DNA of 64,000 nucleotides from Lewinellaceae bacterium (GTDB taxonomy: Bacteria > Bacteroidota > Bacteroidia > Chitinophagales > Saprospiraceae). The stretch covers positions 1,178,001 through 1,242,000 of the forward strand of contig JACJYL010000001.1 of assembly GCA_020636105.1 (NCBI GenBank), written 5' to 3'. This document shows, piece after piece, positions 55,001 through 62,138 of the stretch (the first letter of the stretch is position 1; every line of letters starts with the position of its first letter). Under the pieces are notes generated by a model, which saw only the letters and a program-made list of their open reading frames with translations, made no database searches and had not been told where the DNA came from. A program made the position numbers and the translations under genes.

Positions 55001-55667
55001 CATTCGGTATGGAAGCCCATGACCGGAGGACACCCCCTGAAAGTTTTTCCTGCCCGAAATAAAAATTGGCACGAAACTCTGCAAGTCCCCAAACCACTTT
55101 ATTGCTTTTGGTAAACTGGCTGTACGTCTGCCCCTGGTGGGTATTTTCCAGTATGGCACCCAGGATGTTATAAAACCGAACCTGGACAGAATCCCGGAAT
55201 ACCTCGTCGTCATGGGATGAAAATTCCAGCAACAGCTCTTTGGTGGAAATGACGGCATTTTGATTCTGGATCAGTTGCTCCGGATGGAAAGCCCGTATCG
55301 GTATTTTCCAGTCCGTGACCAGGCAAATGTACAATTGGGCCTCAGCCGTTTCATGCTGGTTAAAGGCCACCAAAAGCTCATTGACTTCCTGCAGGTTCTG
55401 GGGATCGTAAAGGGCGTTTCCGTCGGCATCCTGCCCGCCGTTCGACAATTCAAGCCATTGGTCATCGGGATTGAAACTGAAAATATACCAGTTTTTATCG
55501 GGGCAGCCCTCCGATTCATTTTTTGCATTGTATTCCAGTAAGTGGCGGTATTGGCGGGTACCTTCTCGTACATTTTCCTGAAAATCGGCAGGCACAACGA
55601 CCTTTTCTGAAAAGCCGAACAGAGGTAAGAACAAAAAAACAATCAAAATGGCAATGCTGTATTTCAT
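52056..55667 (-). CDS. Secreted polymorphic toxin, complete copy
   Basis: 1203 residues from the ATG at 55665-55667; a longer frame begins at 55691. The Sec signal (MKYSIAILIVFLFLPLFGFS) leads to a globular N-terminal region whose part near 340-470 (FSELTKKKMLMLDDKLAYLA) hints at a TPM-like fold. A hydrophobic pre-toxin segment (DVLSLIPGIGEVADGAILLV, about 660-679) follows, then helical linker sequence and GQPG (about residue 980) as the junction to the last 220 residues, the presumed toxin domain, of unknown activity. Residues about 460-830 are almost identical at DNA level to the copy at the right edge. Two immunity-like genes follow. Confidence 0.82.
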   Translation of the reverse strand: MKYSIAILIVFLFLPLFGFSEKVVVPADFQENVREGTRQYRHLLEYNAKNESEGCPDKNWYIFSFNPDDQWLELSNGGQDADGNALYDPQNLQEVNELLVAFNQHETAEAQLYICLVTDWKIPIRAFHPEQLIQNQNAVISTKELLLEFSSHDDEVFRDSVQVRFYNILGAILENTHQGQTYSQFTKSNKVVWGLAEFRANFYFGQEKLSGGVLRSWASIPNDMNAFADKEELFEYVDFVRNHRTYNSLNSRETSVRHNVEGFTEFMNGNLDPAYVPLVDQLNFESMHYVPWETIPDHLKSQDGGEAFEAAVAVAAAEIALKKAQNLNTDLLSETPQHKFIINAVTTDFSELTKKKMLMLDDKLAYLAHKSGLQFYLYFKRADFLMSPQQYNVFANRLFIESGLSELEEGAVLLCFPYFMPGEDILNVGGVNLTDHPSTMPGIACSPNLIGEDFYTEVNAVLAEGEMLWDLMTLAYKHTPKPHRIHGATLMLGNFREEDYASRLFLEDMTPPDQPELVTGYMNMNDLYLYKDKRIQTVLDLEAEKLTSCLSELDLDEDTYSQCDALAEQLEAVYMSAPNGFDLVNYEYQIKERYLDPELPTYWKGGEYLAKYAILEFENETAFTAKWHTEFNDLEDNGIVFDIGFYELAYDPLDVLSLIPGIGEVADGAILLVGLSELIWGEDTERALTAISTSGVGLFLIGENYVEVPLKQGKKLFIGPSIGFVTKQTIAEGADPVRVKKLFGLAESSYGSTAQKLVTTTVEDGRKLHRVILENDKLFDHIRVMPKPERQAFLAEMADNPKVLKQIFDDASVTMKPVALWRKVNALGAPAREAIQALDETGKIAFYTHLEQYGDEFYALMAKHSESIDAVGCWKEIRNEIEALGINETGMFKAKTLLADLEEKVWLLNYFKDRPTFVKAWDVLYGQGDDALVAMRTNTSNLDIVDEYLYEYPESITDTQIDYILATNKQEYVDDLLGPGQPGDYIKHRVRGLYDEISVEDDLGGKLSDVVIGNGILTYVAPDIGIKPGIFERSYDASQNLFTFKVGFIRDAPPWLDNGQVPLVEGKGIPTQMFASLRQMKMMGIPDGSLTNSKMSMIQNARTMLEVTKRMNESNLADLTQFGAEILEVSSVDYAVSTLKQAGYRISEAGIGTNLNVKLITPEQALINYQITEMTQELLDEYGFDWSDQIYVNFDILFTLEPF
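53155..54275 (-). repeat. Toxin stalk duplicated at 62881-64000
   Basis: About 1.12 kb of the complete toxin gene matches the right-edge toxin gene in the same orientation with an offset of about 9726 bases and few differences. Homology drops sharply on the 3' side, near 53155 (62881), where the helical linkers start to diverge. The right-hand limit is the window end. The conservation at DNA level shows recent duplication or gene conversion. Confidence 0.88.
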
Positions 55668-55978
55668 AAAACTCGATTTTGTAATACCCATGCAACAGTC
55701 CTTCCCGTTTGATTCCGGGGGTTAGTTTTTCATTTGGCCCGTCAGGGTATTGGGTGGATAAAAAATGTAAACAACTTTTATATATAAAAGCCGCGAAACC
55801 CTGAAACGTGACATTTTTTGAGGGTGTTTTTTTGATTATTCTAAATTCATGCCGCAATTAACCTTATCATTTGTGTGTTACCTGACACATTGGAATGGAA
55901 AAACCTTCACCAGGACAATGTGGGGGTATCTATGGAATGGTTTTATTGTTTATTTTTGCGTGCAGCATAAAAAAGATC

Positions 55979-56482
55979 ATGAAAATACAAGGCACCCCTC
56001 GTTTGTACATTTTAGGATTTATCCTGGCAGTGACGGGCTGCAAGGTTCCATCGGTTGACCCCGTCATGCCATCCACTGAAGTAAGCCAAAAAGAGAACCG
56101 GGCCCCAAGTATACTGACCCTGATCTTAAAAATAAAAAACTCACCCGATCAAACTTTGCCCGAGGTAAGCCTGGATCAAAGCATTGTGGCCAAAGGTTAT
56201 TTAAAAAACAAAACCACCACCATTGACCTCAATAAGGAAGAGAGCATTCTCATTGAATTTTTTGACCGTGAAAACAATTCGCTTCAGATTGACCAGGTAG
56301 AAAGCCCGTTAAAAAAACGCTTTGAAAGTACGGATGAAAACGGCGAATTACAAAGCCATGATATTGAACTGACAGAGGAGTTTTTTTCGGTACGCATCCA
56401 AAACACCCCTGAGATTTCCACGGTTAAGATTTACCTTGTACAACGATCACAAAAAATTTTACTACAACAAATCGACATTTGA
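55979..56482 (+). CDS. Putative lipoprotein upstream of M64 peptidase
   Basis: 167 residues from the ATG at 55979. The signal ends in LAVTGC (about 16-21), a lipobox, so a lipoprotein is likely; the longer frame from 55895 would place a second hydrophobic stretch in front and is less likely. The mature part is beta-rich with no known domain. Its stop overlaps the start of the peptidase gene (TGATG), so the pair is translationally coupled. Confidence 0.72.
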   Translation: MKIQGTPRLYILGFILAVTGCKVPSVDPVMPSTEVSQKENRAPSILTLILKIKNSPDQTLPEVSLDQSIVAKGYLKNKTTTIDLNKEESILIEFFDRENNSLQIDQVESPLKKRFESTDENGELQSHDIELTEEFFSVRIQNTPEISTVKIYLVQRSQKILLQQIDI

Positions 56483-58140
56483 TGAAAAAATGGACTCTTT
56501 TTATTCTATTGCTGGCCGCGCATATCCTCCCGGGCCAGGTTTTTCCGGTGGTTTCCGTTTTAAACAACGGAGATGATGCCCAGCGCATCAATTTTGTGGT
56601 GCTGAGTGACGGATACACCAGCGGTCAGTTGGATGATTTTGTTACGGATGCCCAAAACATATCCAACCAATTATTCAATAAAACCCCCTTTAAGCAATAC
56701 CAATCTTTTTTTAATGTATATGCCATCAGGGTACCCTCCAACGAAAGTGGGGCAGATCATCCGGGTACTGCTACGGATGTAGGGGAACCGGCCCACCCTA
56801 TAGCCGACGTGGACAATTATTTCGGCTCGACATTTGATTATTTTAATATTCACCGACTATTGTTGCCCATCAAAACTGGAAATATTTTAAGTGTTTTAGG
56901 CACCAACTATCCAGGGTATGACCAGGTGGTGATCCTAACCAACTCTCCCTATTACGGAGGTTCCGGAGGTGCATTTGCCACTACCTCCCTTGAGGCTTCG
57001 GCTCCGGAAATTGCCATCCATGAACTCGGTCATTCCTTTGCAGCTCTGGCGGATGAATATTGGGCGGGAGATTCTTACGCTACAGAAAAACCGAATATGA
57101 CCGCCAATTCAAATCCGAACACCGTAAAATGGTCAGAATGGGTGGGTGAGTCAGGGATCAATGTTTACGTTCATGGAACTTCCGGTGTTTCCGCCAACTG
57201 GTATCGCCCGCACCAGAGTTGTGAGATGCGCTACCTCAATCAGCAGTTTTGCGGGGTATGCCGGGAGGCTTTTATCGACAAGATATATGACCTGACCGAC
57301 CCGATTGACAGTTACCTTCCGGTCAGCAATAACCCTGTTTTTAGCGGAACGCCCCTTAATTTTTCACTGGATCTCGTTTTACCTTCCCCTAATACAATAA
57401 AAGTGGAATGGCTCTTAAACGGTTCGACATTTGCTACGGATGTCAATGCAATCCTACTGGACGGGGGCGACCTTCCCCTGGATAACAATACCCTGGTCGC
57501 CAACATCATTGACACCACCCTCATGTCAAAGTCCTATGCCCCTTCAAGCGGTTATGTGTTCAGCGTTAACTGGAATATTAAAAATAGCGTGCTGCCTTTG
57601 GAATTAATTGATTTTCAGGCTATTCAAAAAGAACCCTTTATTAACCTAAACTGGACTACGGCTCGTGAGGTCAACATTGAACAATACGAAATTGAACGTT
57701 CTGAAGACGGTGAAACCTTTAAACATATAAAAACCATCACGGCATTAGGCAACAATAATGAAACACGGGCTTATACAACGATCGACGAACAGCCCCTCGA
57801 AGGAAAAAGTTACTACCGCCTAAAAATAGTGGAAGAAAACGGGCAATATGAATACAGTTCGGTAAGGGTCGTAAACCGGGTGGAAAAGTTTTTCTTTAAA
57901 GTATATCCGAACCCGGCCCAGGATATCGTTTTGCTACATTATTCGAACAACTCCTTTGAAACCGGTCTTTCCGCTGAACTGCTGAATGCTGCAGGGCAGA
58001 CGCTAAAAAGCACTTCTCTGAATGGGGCCAAAGGCATTCACCAGGTGGAGATTGATCTTTCCGGCCTGGCCGCCGGGATATATTTTGTACGGTTACACAA
58101 AGGTGATTTAGTGCGGGATATTGAGGTGATGAAAAATTGA
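56482..58140 (+). CDS. Secreted M64-family metallopeptidase with T9SS sorting domain
   Basis: 552 residues from the ATG at 56482. Signal peptide (MKKWTLFILLLAAHILPGQ), then an IgA-peptidase M64 domain with NFVVLSDGYT (about 37-46) and the zinc site HELGHSFAALADEY (about 180-193). The C-terminal about 85 residues (FKVYPNPAQD ... AAGIYFVRLHKGD) are a type IX secretion sorting domain, so the enzyme reaches the cell surface or medium. It is coupled to the lipoprotein gene before it. Confidence 0.92.
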   Translation: MKKWTLFILLLAAHILPGQVFPVVSVLNNGDDAQRINFVVLSDGYTSGQLDDFVTDAQNISNQLFNKTPFKQYQSFFNVYAIRVPSNESGADHPGTATDVGEPAHPIADVDNYFGSTFDYFNIHRLLLPIKTGNILSVLGTNYPGYDQVVILTNSPYYGGSGGAFATTSLEASAPEIAIHELGHSFAALADEYWAGDSYATEKPNMTANSNPNTVKWSEWVGESGINVYVHGTSGVSANWYRPHQSCEMRYLNQQFCGVCREAFIDKIYDLTDPIDSYLPVSNNPVFSGTPLNFSLDLVLPSPNTIKVEWLLNGSTFATDVNAILLDGGDLPLDNNTLVANIIDTTLMSKSYAPSSGYVFSVNWNIKNSVLPLELIDFQAIQKEPFINLNWTTAREVNIEQYEIERSEDGETFKHIKTITALGNNNETRAYTTIDEQPLEGKSYYRLKIVEENGQYEYSSVRVVNRVEKFFFKVYPNPAQDIVLLHYSNNSFETGLSAELLNAAGQTLKSTSLNGAKGIHQVEIDLSGLAAGIYFVRLHKGDLVRDIEVMKN

Positions 58141-58280
58141 AAAATGTTTGAATGATTGGTGGTTTTGAAAGATTCACCGACAAATTGAAACTAGGTACAG
58201 AGCCTAACGTTTCTGTATACCGGTTGCATTAAAGTTGTTCTGGAGTTATTGAATTAATTCAGGAAGAAATAACGAAAGGT

Positions 58281-58342
58281 TAACGTTGGGCTATGCCTTT
58301 ATCCCTTCCTTTCGGTCGGCACAAGAACATAGCCCGACGTTA
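58281..58342. repeat. Long inverted repeat before T9SS-cargo gene
   Basis: TAACGTTGGGCTATG at 58281-58295 and CATAGCCCGACGTTA at 58328-58342 pair over 15 positions with one mismatch, around a 32-base loop. The word TACCGGTTGC also occurs twice nearby (58218-58227 and 58341-58350). It may be a regulatory hairpin or a small mobile-repeat end; no gene is present in the 232-base gap. Confidence 0.65.
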
Positions 58343-58372
58343 CCGGTTGCTCACGCATAAAATTATTAAACA

Positions 58373-59176
58373 ATGAAACAACTAGCAATTACCCTTTGCA
58401 TTGCAGTGGCTATCCACACTCACTTGACAGCTCAGTCTTGTATTCCTATGCCGGGCTTACCTGATTCCGTGATATTTTTCCCTTCACCTTATCAAGAGGG
58501 CATTCCGGGTTCGGGAATTCAGGACACTGCTTGCGTCGGAGTACCCTTCGAAACCATTCTGCACCTGAATGTACCAAGTCAGGTCGAGTCACAGTTTGGG
58601 ACTTTTCCGGTCAATTCTATTGATATGCCGACTCAAGGTGCTTTTTTAAATTTACCTGCTTCTCTCAATTATGCTTGCAATCCGCCGAATTGTATCTTTA
58701 AAAAAGACTCAACCGGATGCATTGTTTTGTTTGGCACACCGCAGCCTGGAGAAGAAGCCGTGTATGATTTGAACATCAATGTGACCATTCGCTCCGTGAT
58801 AGACTTGCCCTACACCTTCCCGGATAACTTTTTGGTTCCGGGAAATTATGATCTCCATGTGAAGCCAGCAGGGAATCCCAATTGTCAATCTACGAGTGCG
58901 ACGGAGCCTGCGAACACAAAAATATCTGTGTTCAACAGGCCCAACCCTTTTTCGGATTACACCGAATTCGTAGTCAATATACAACACAGTGGACAATTCC
59001 GGCTGACGCTCACAGATGTTTTCGGCAGGCAATTCCACCAACAATCCGTGGATTTGCAGGCAGGCGAAAACATTATTCCCTTCCAGAAGGGGGCATTGCC
59101 TGCAGGGTGCCACCTTTTTATGCTGGAAAACAAGAGCGTTTCTGTCGGAGGTCGAATTGTCATCTTGAATCAATAG
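58373..59176 (+). CDS. Secreted protein with T9SS-type C-terminal domain
   Basis: 267 residues. Signal peptide (MKQLAITLCIAVAIHTHLTAQ), a cysteine-containing N-terminal beta-rich domain (about 22-185), and a C-terminal sorting-like domain (FNRPNPFSDYTEFVVNIQ, about 186-205, then LFMLENKSVSVGGRIVIL). Part of the N-terminal region repeats the pre-/post-toxin pattern of Bacteroidota surface proteins but has no enzyme motif. It lies between the M64 gene and the IS66 remnant and is not obviously related to the toxins. Confidence 0.78.
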   Translation: MKQLAITLCIAVAIHTHLTAQSCIPMPGLPDSVIFFPSPYQEGIPGSGIQDTACVGVPFETILHLNVPSQVESQFGTFPVNSIDMPTQGAFLNLPASLNYACNPPNCIFKKDSTGCIVLFGTPQPGEEAVYDLNINVTIRSVIDLPYTFPDNFLVPGNYDLHVKPAGNPNCQSTSATEPANTKISVFNRPNPFSDYTEFVVNIQHSGQFRLTLTDVFGRQFHQQSVDLQAGENIIPFQKGALPAGCHLFMLENKSVSVGGRIVILNQ

Positions 59177-59377
59177 GCTTCTGCCGCTTATCAGCCAGAA
59201 GTCAACAACATCAGGTGTCCTGAATACTCCGTTTTTGAAACAGCCGCAGAAGCCTGGCCATGTGATGTGATGAGTGTATTGGGTCGAAGCTGAGAGTTGC
59301 TGCCATCGTTGGTGGGGGTAATTTTTTTGCCCGGAAGGAGGTCGAATCGGATTTTTTTTGTATTTTAATGCATCGTT

Positions 59378-60109
59378 ATGACCACATTAGAGCAAGAAAA
59401 TAAAGCCCTCAAAGAGGAAATTTCCCTACTCAAAGCTGAGCTGGCACAGCTCAAGAAGCTGATCTATGGTACCAGGCGCGAACGCCTCATCCATGGTCCA
59501 AATCCAGATCTGTCGGCGTTGTCCAAAGCAACGTCAGGGGAGGTTGAGGCTGATAATGAAAGACAAATCAGAGCTGTCTTTGATGATGATACCATAACAG
59601 TTTACCAAGCATATAAAAAAGAAATTGCTTTACCCGCTGTAAAAAATCAAAAATTCGTCTCTCCTTTCAAGATGGGAAGAATGACTTGGATTAAGCCTTC
59701 TTTTCTTTGGATGATGTATCGATGTGGCTGGGCTCAAAAAGAAGGACAAGAACATGTACTTGCCATTAAGATCAGAAGAGAAGGCTTCCAATGGGCTTTG
59801 GATAATTCTTGCCTATCGCACTTTGATCCTGAGTTTCACAGTTCAAAAGAAGAGTGGAAAGAAAAACTTCAACAGTCTCCTGTTCGTATTCAGTGGGATC
59901 CTGAACGTGGTATTCATTTAGAAAAGCTTGATTATAGATCTATTCAGATAGGACTCTCTGGTGAAGCTATCCCCAGATATGTAAATGAGTGGATTGTTTC
60001 CATTACAGATATTACTCCGCTTTGTAAAAAAATCCACTCACTTATTTCTGAAGATATTCAAGAGGCTATTAATCATCTTCCTAAAGAAAGATTGTTCTAT
60101 TCAAGTTGA
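59378..60109 (+). CDS. IS66 transposase N-terminus fused to DUF4291 domain
   Basis: 243 residues. Residues 1-45 (TLEQENKALKEEISLLKAEL then LKKLIYGTRRERL) are the leucine-zipper start of an IS66-type transposase. From about residue 61 (ERQIRAVFDDDTITVYQAY) to the end the protein is a DUF4291 domain, with its RMTWIKPSFLWMMYRCGWA core (about 105-123). The two parts are joined in one continuous frame without a separate start for DUF4291. The IS66 catalytic core is gone; its C-terminal remnant lies 1.4 kb away. Whether the chimera is functional is unknown. Confidence 0.82.
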   Translation: MTTLEQENKALKEEISLLKAELAQLKKLIYGTRRERLIHGPNPDLSALSKATSGEVEADNERQIRAVFDDDTITVYQAYKKEIALPAVKNQKFVSPFKMGRMTWIKPSFLWMMYRCGWAQKEGQEHVLAIKIRREGFQWALDNSCLSHFDPEFHSSKEEWKEKLQQSPVRIQWDPERGIHLEKLDYRSIQIGLSGEAIPRYVNEWIVSITDITPLCKKIHSLISEDIQEAINHLPKERLFYSS

Positions 60110-60529
60110 TTCAGTCGATTGATTCCAATATTTATCAGAGCAACTTACCAACTCATTAATATCTGACCTAACACCTGTCCAAGACTCTAAAACTGACTCT
60201 TCCAAAATCCATTCACCGAAACATGTATGAAATTTTAAATTGTCAAAATCAGCATAAACTTGTGGCATAAACTTATTTCGCTCAACATCTTCAGCTGTAT
60301 CATAAAAAGCTATGGCGACTTGCCTTGACATTTTGAATTTTTCAATTAATTCTAAAAACTTTTCTCCTTTTTCTTTATCACTTATCTCCCAAGAGATACC
60401 CCATTGCCCCCAATGATTCATAACCCAGTAATCAACAGGAACAACATACCACGATGCATTACCTTTAGATAACACGTACGACACTATTCCAATTTGAGAC
60501 AATAACTTTTTAATTCCTTCCTTTTCCAT
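60101..60529 (-). CDS. Putative immunity protein of the truncated toxin
   Basis: 142 residues. Its ATG (60527-60529) overlaps the stop of the toxin fragment by one base (TAATG), so the two are translationally coupled, as in toxin-immunity pairs. It is soluble and Trp-rich in the middle (SWYVVPVDYWVMNHWGQWG). The family is not recognised. It converges with the IS66-DUF4291 chimera, overlapping it by 9 bases. Confidence 0.7.
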   Translation of the reverse strand: MEKEGIKKLLSQIGIVSYVLSKGNASWYVVPVDYWVMNHWGQWGISWEISDKEKGEKFLELIEKFKMSRQVAIAFYDTAEDVERNKFMPQVYADFDNLKFHTCFGEWILEESVLESWTGVRSDINELVSCSDKYWNQSTEST

Positions 60530-61516
60530 TATGGTACAATTTTACCAGATCCTGATATTACATTTAATTGAAACTCACTTTGCCAATAAGTATCCCATTG
60601 TCTTGTTGTAAATGGATGGCCTGATTGGTTAGGGTCAGCAATTTGTGGAGTAACCCCATCTGCATAATTTACATTATTCGTTGCACCCCATTGCGGTATT
60701 GCATCTCCCTTCATTGCATCATCAAAAGATTTAGGCATTTCAAACTCTATTATATATCGATTAGCAGGATCTATATCTTTGAAATGTCTGGCATGATCAA
60801 TATTATCAGTACTGAAATTTAACCAATCATTTGAACTGGAACCAAATGTTACATTTCCATTTCCATCTAATGATAGAATTTCTTCAGGCCCATTTGGCCC
60901 AGCTTGCTGAACTCTATAATATTTTATTGGACCTCCTCCCTGAGTGGCTTGATTGAGATATATTGTTTTTCTCTTTAAATAATTTACATATGTTCCCGGT
61001 TGTCCTTGCGGTAAAGTAGGTATCCCATCATCAATCCATTTCCAAGCATCAAAAACGACTTCATCTGCTTCAAAGGCAGCTTTTAATACGGCGTTATTAG
61101 CAATCTCGCTTACCGCCTTGTTAATTTGATTTGCAGGATATCCTGCTTGTGTCCAGTTATCAACTTTAGTTAACCAGTTAACATCTGTTTTTATTGCTAC
61201 AGCTCCTGCATCATCAAGCACCTCCCACGCCTCAACCAACCCCACATTCCCCTTAAAAGGCTCCACCAACTCCGGGTAATGCTTCAAATCCGCCAGCAGG
61301 AATTTTGCTTTTTCAATGGCTTCCGCGCCTTCGCCCAACTCATCAAGCTTCCCTTTTATGGCATTCCAGCATCCTATGGCATCAATCTCGTCTGATTGAA
61401 TACTGGCAAAGTTATGTAAATCATCTTCAAATTTCGAGAGATGCTTGTAAAAGGTTACTTTTTCCGTTTCACCCAGCGCCTGGATCGCCTCTCTTGCCGG
61501 GGCACCGAGGGCGTTG
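60529..61516 (-). pseudogene. 5'-truncated polymorphic toxin, third copy
   Basis: An open frame on the minus strand reaches from the stop at 60529 to about 61532 but has no ATG; only a TTG at 61336-61338 could start it. The upstream part up to 61516 is almost identical to the other toxin copies and stops exactly where IS66 sequence begins, so the N-terminal export part is lost. The C-terminal domain after GQPG (YYRVQ, NDWLNFSTDNIDHARHF, IIEFEMPKSFDD) is unlike the other two and has an ADP-ribosyltransferase-like feel, though no motif proves it. The immunity gene is intact. Confidence 0.8.
61224..61516 (-). repeat. Pre-toxin segment repeated at 62630-62922
   Basis: 293 bases nearly identical, same orientation, offset 1406. 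The segment encodes the helical pre-toxin part (ETEKVTFYKHLSKFEDDLHN ... VGLVEAWE). Upstream of it is IS66 sequence on one side and unlike toxin tips on the other; it is the common hinge on which tips were exchanged. Confidence 0.9.
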
Positions 61517-61642
61517 GGTAAAGCATTGACTTACCTGCACAACGAGTGGCCTAAACTCAAAACCATCTTTTTGGACGGTCGACTTCTGGTCGATAATAAC
61601 TTTATCGAAAACATCATCCACCCACTGGCCCTGGGGCGCAAT
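61517..61642 (+). pseudogene. IS66 transposase C-terminal remnant
   Basis: Encodes GKALTYLHNEWPKLKTIFLD then GRLLVDNNFIENIIHPLALGRN, the highly conserved IS66 transposase C-terminus containing the DNNxIEN glutamate region. It starts abruptly at 61517 against the toxin homology and has the same orientation as the N-terminal remnant at 59378. The two pieces are separated by DUF4291 and the truncated toxin-immunity pair. Confidence 0.85.
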
Positions 61643-61644
61643 AC

Positions 61645-61788
61645 AGAGCTTGAACTTAATGATAAACTGCTAAATAGAATTAAGGAAGTCACTAAAATGA
61701 CCGCGGCTCCTGCGAGAAGGATAAAGATCATGTCTTTACCCTTCTCGATGCTTTTATCGATAGAACTAAACTACAGGGATTTATTTAG
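61645..61788 (+). pseudogene. Possible 3' end of an XRE-family regulator, frameshifted
   Basis: Two reading frames join into one sensible sequence: LNDKLLNRIKEVTKMTAAPA in the frame of the IS66 remnant, then EKDKDHVFTLLDAFIDRTKL in another frame, ending at TAG 61786-61788. The tail resembles the C-termini of Bacteroidota XRE-type regulators from memory. If so it is a decayed gene with a one-base frameshift. Confidence 0.35.
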
Positions 61789-62129
61789 ATTGCTGTGTCA
61801 GGTTTTCTCGTTAAAAATTTTTGATAATCTAAAATACTTTCATTGTCACCTTTTGAAACATTAATTATCATAAGTAAAAACCATCTGTATGCTTCTTCTT
61901 CAGAATTTTCATGTAATATTTGATGTCCATCATTAAACAAAATATTCAAAGCTTCACCATTTGGAATTTGTTTCATTAAGATTAATTTTATAAGGCTTGT
62001 CCAATTATCCCTATAAAATGGCTCTTTAAAAATAGATTCTCTTAGGTTAGCTATTCCTACATGATACCATTCTTCTTTAAAAAATTCAGCAACCAGTGTT
62101 TTCAAAACATTTAAAATATTATCACTCAT
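61785..62129 (-). CDS. Putative immunity protein of the right-edge toxin
   Basis: 114 residues, helical, soluble, starting 9 bases after the stop of the right-edge toxin gene. Its position makes it the probable cognate immunity protein. The pattern (FFKEEWYHVGIANLRESIFK and the C-terminal helices) is not a family that can be named safely. It overlaps the end of the regulator remnant by four bases. Confidence 0.7.
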   Translation of the reverse strand: MSDNILNVLKTLVAEFFKEEWYHVGIANLRESIFKEPFYRDNWTSLIKLILMKQIPNGEALNILFNDGHQILHENSEEEAYRWFLLMIINVSKGDNESILDYQKFLTRKPDTAI

Positions 62130-62138
62130 AGTTTCATT

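Noticed and set aside
59178..59377. Left terminal inverted repeat of IS66
   Set aside because: Searched by eye for an IS66 end before 59378 but no clear inverted partner near 61642 was found.
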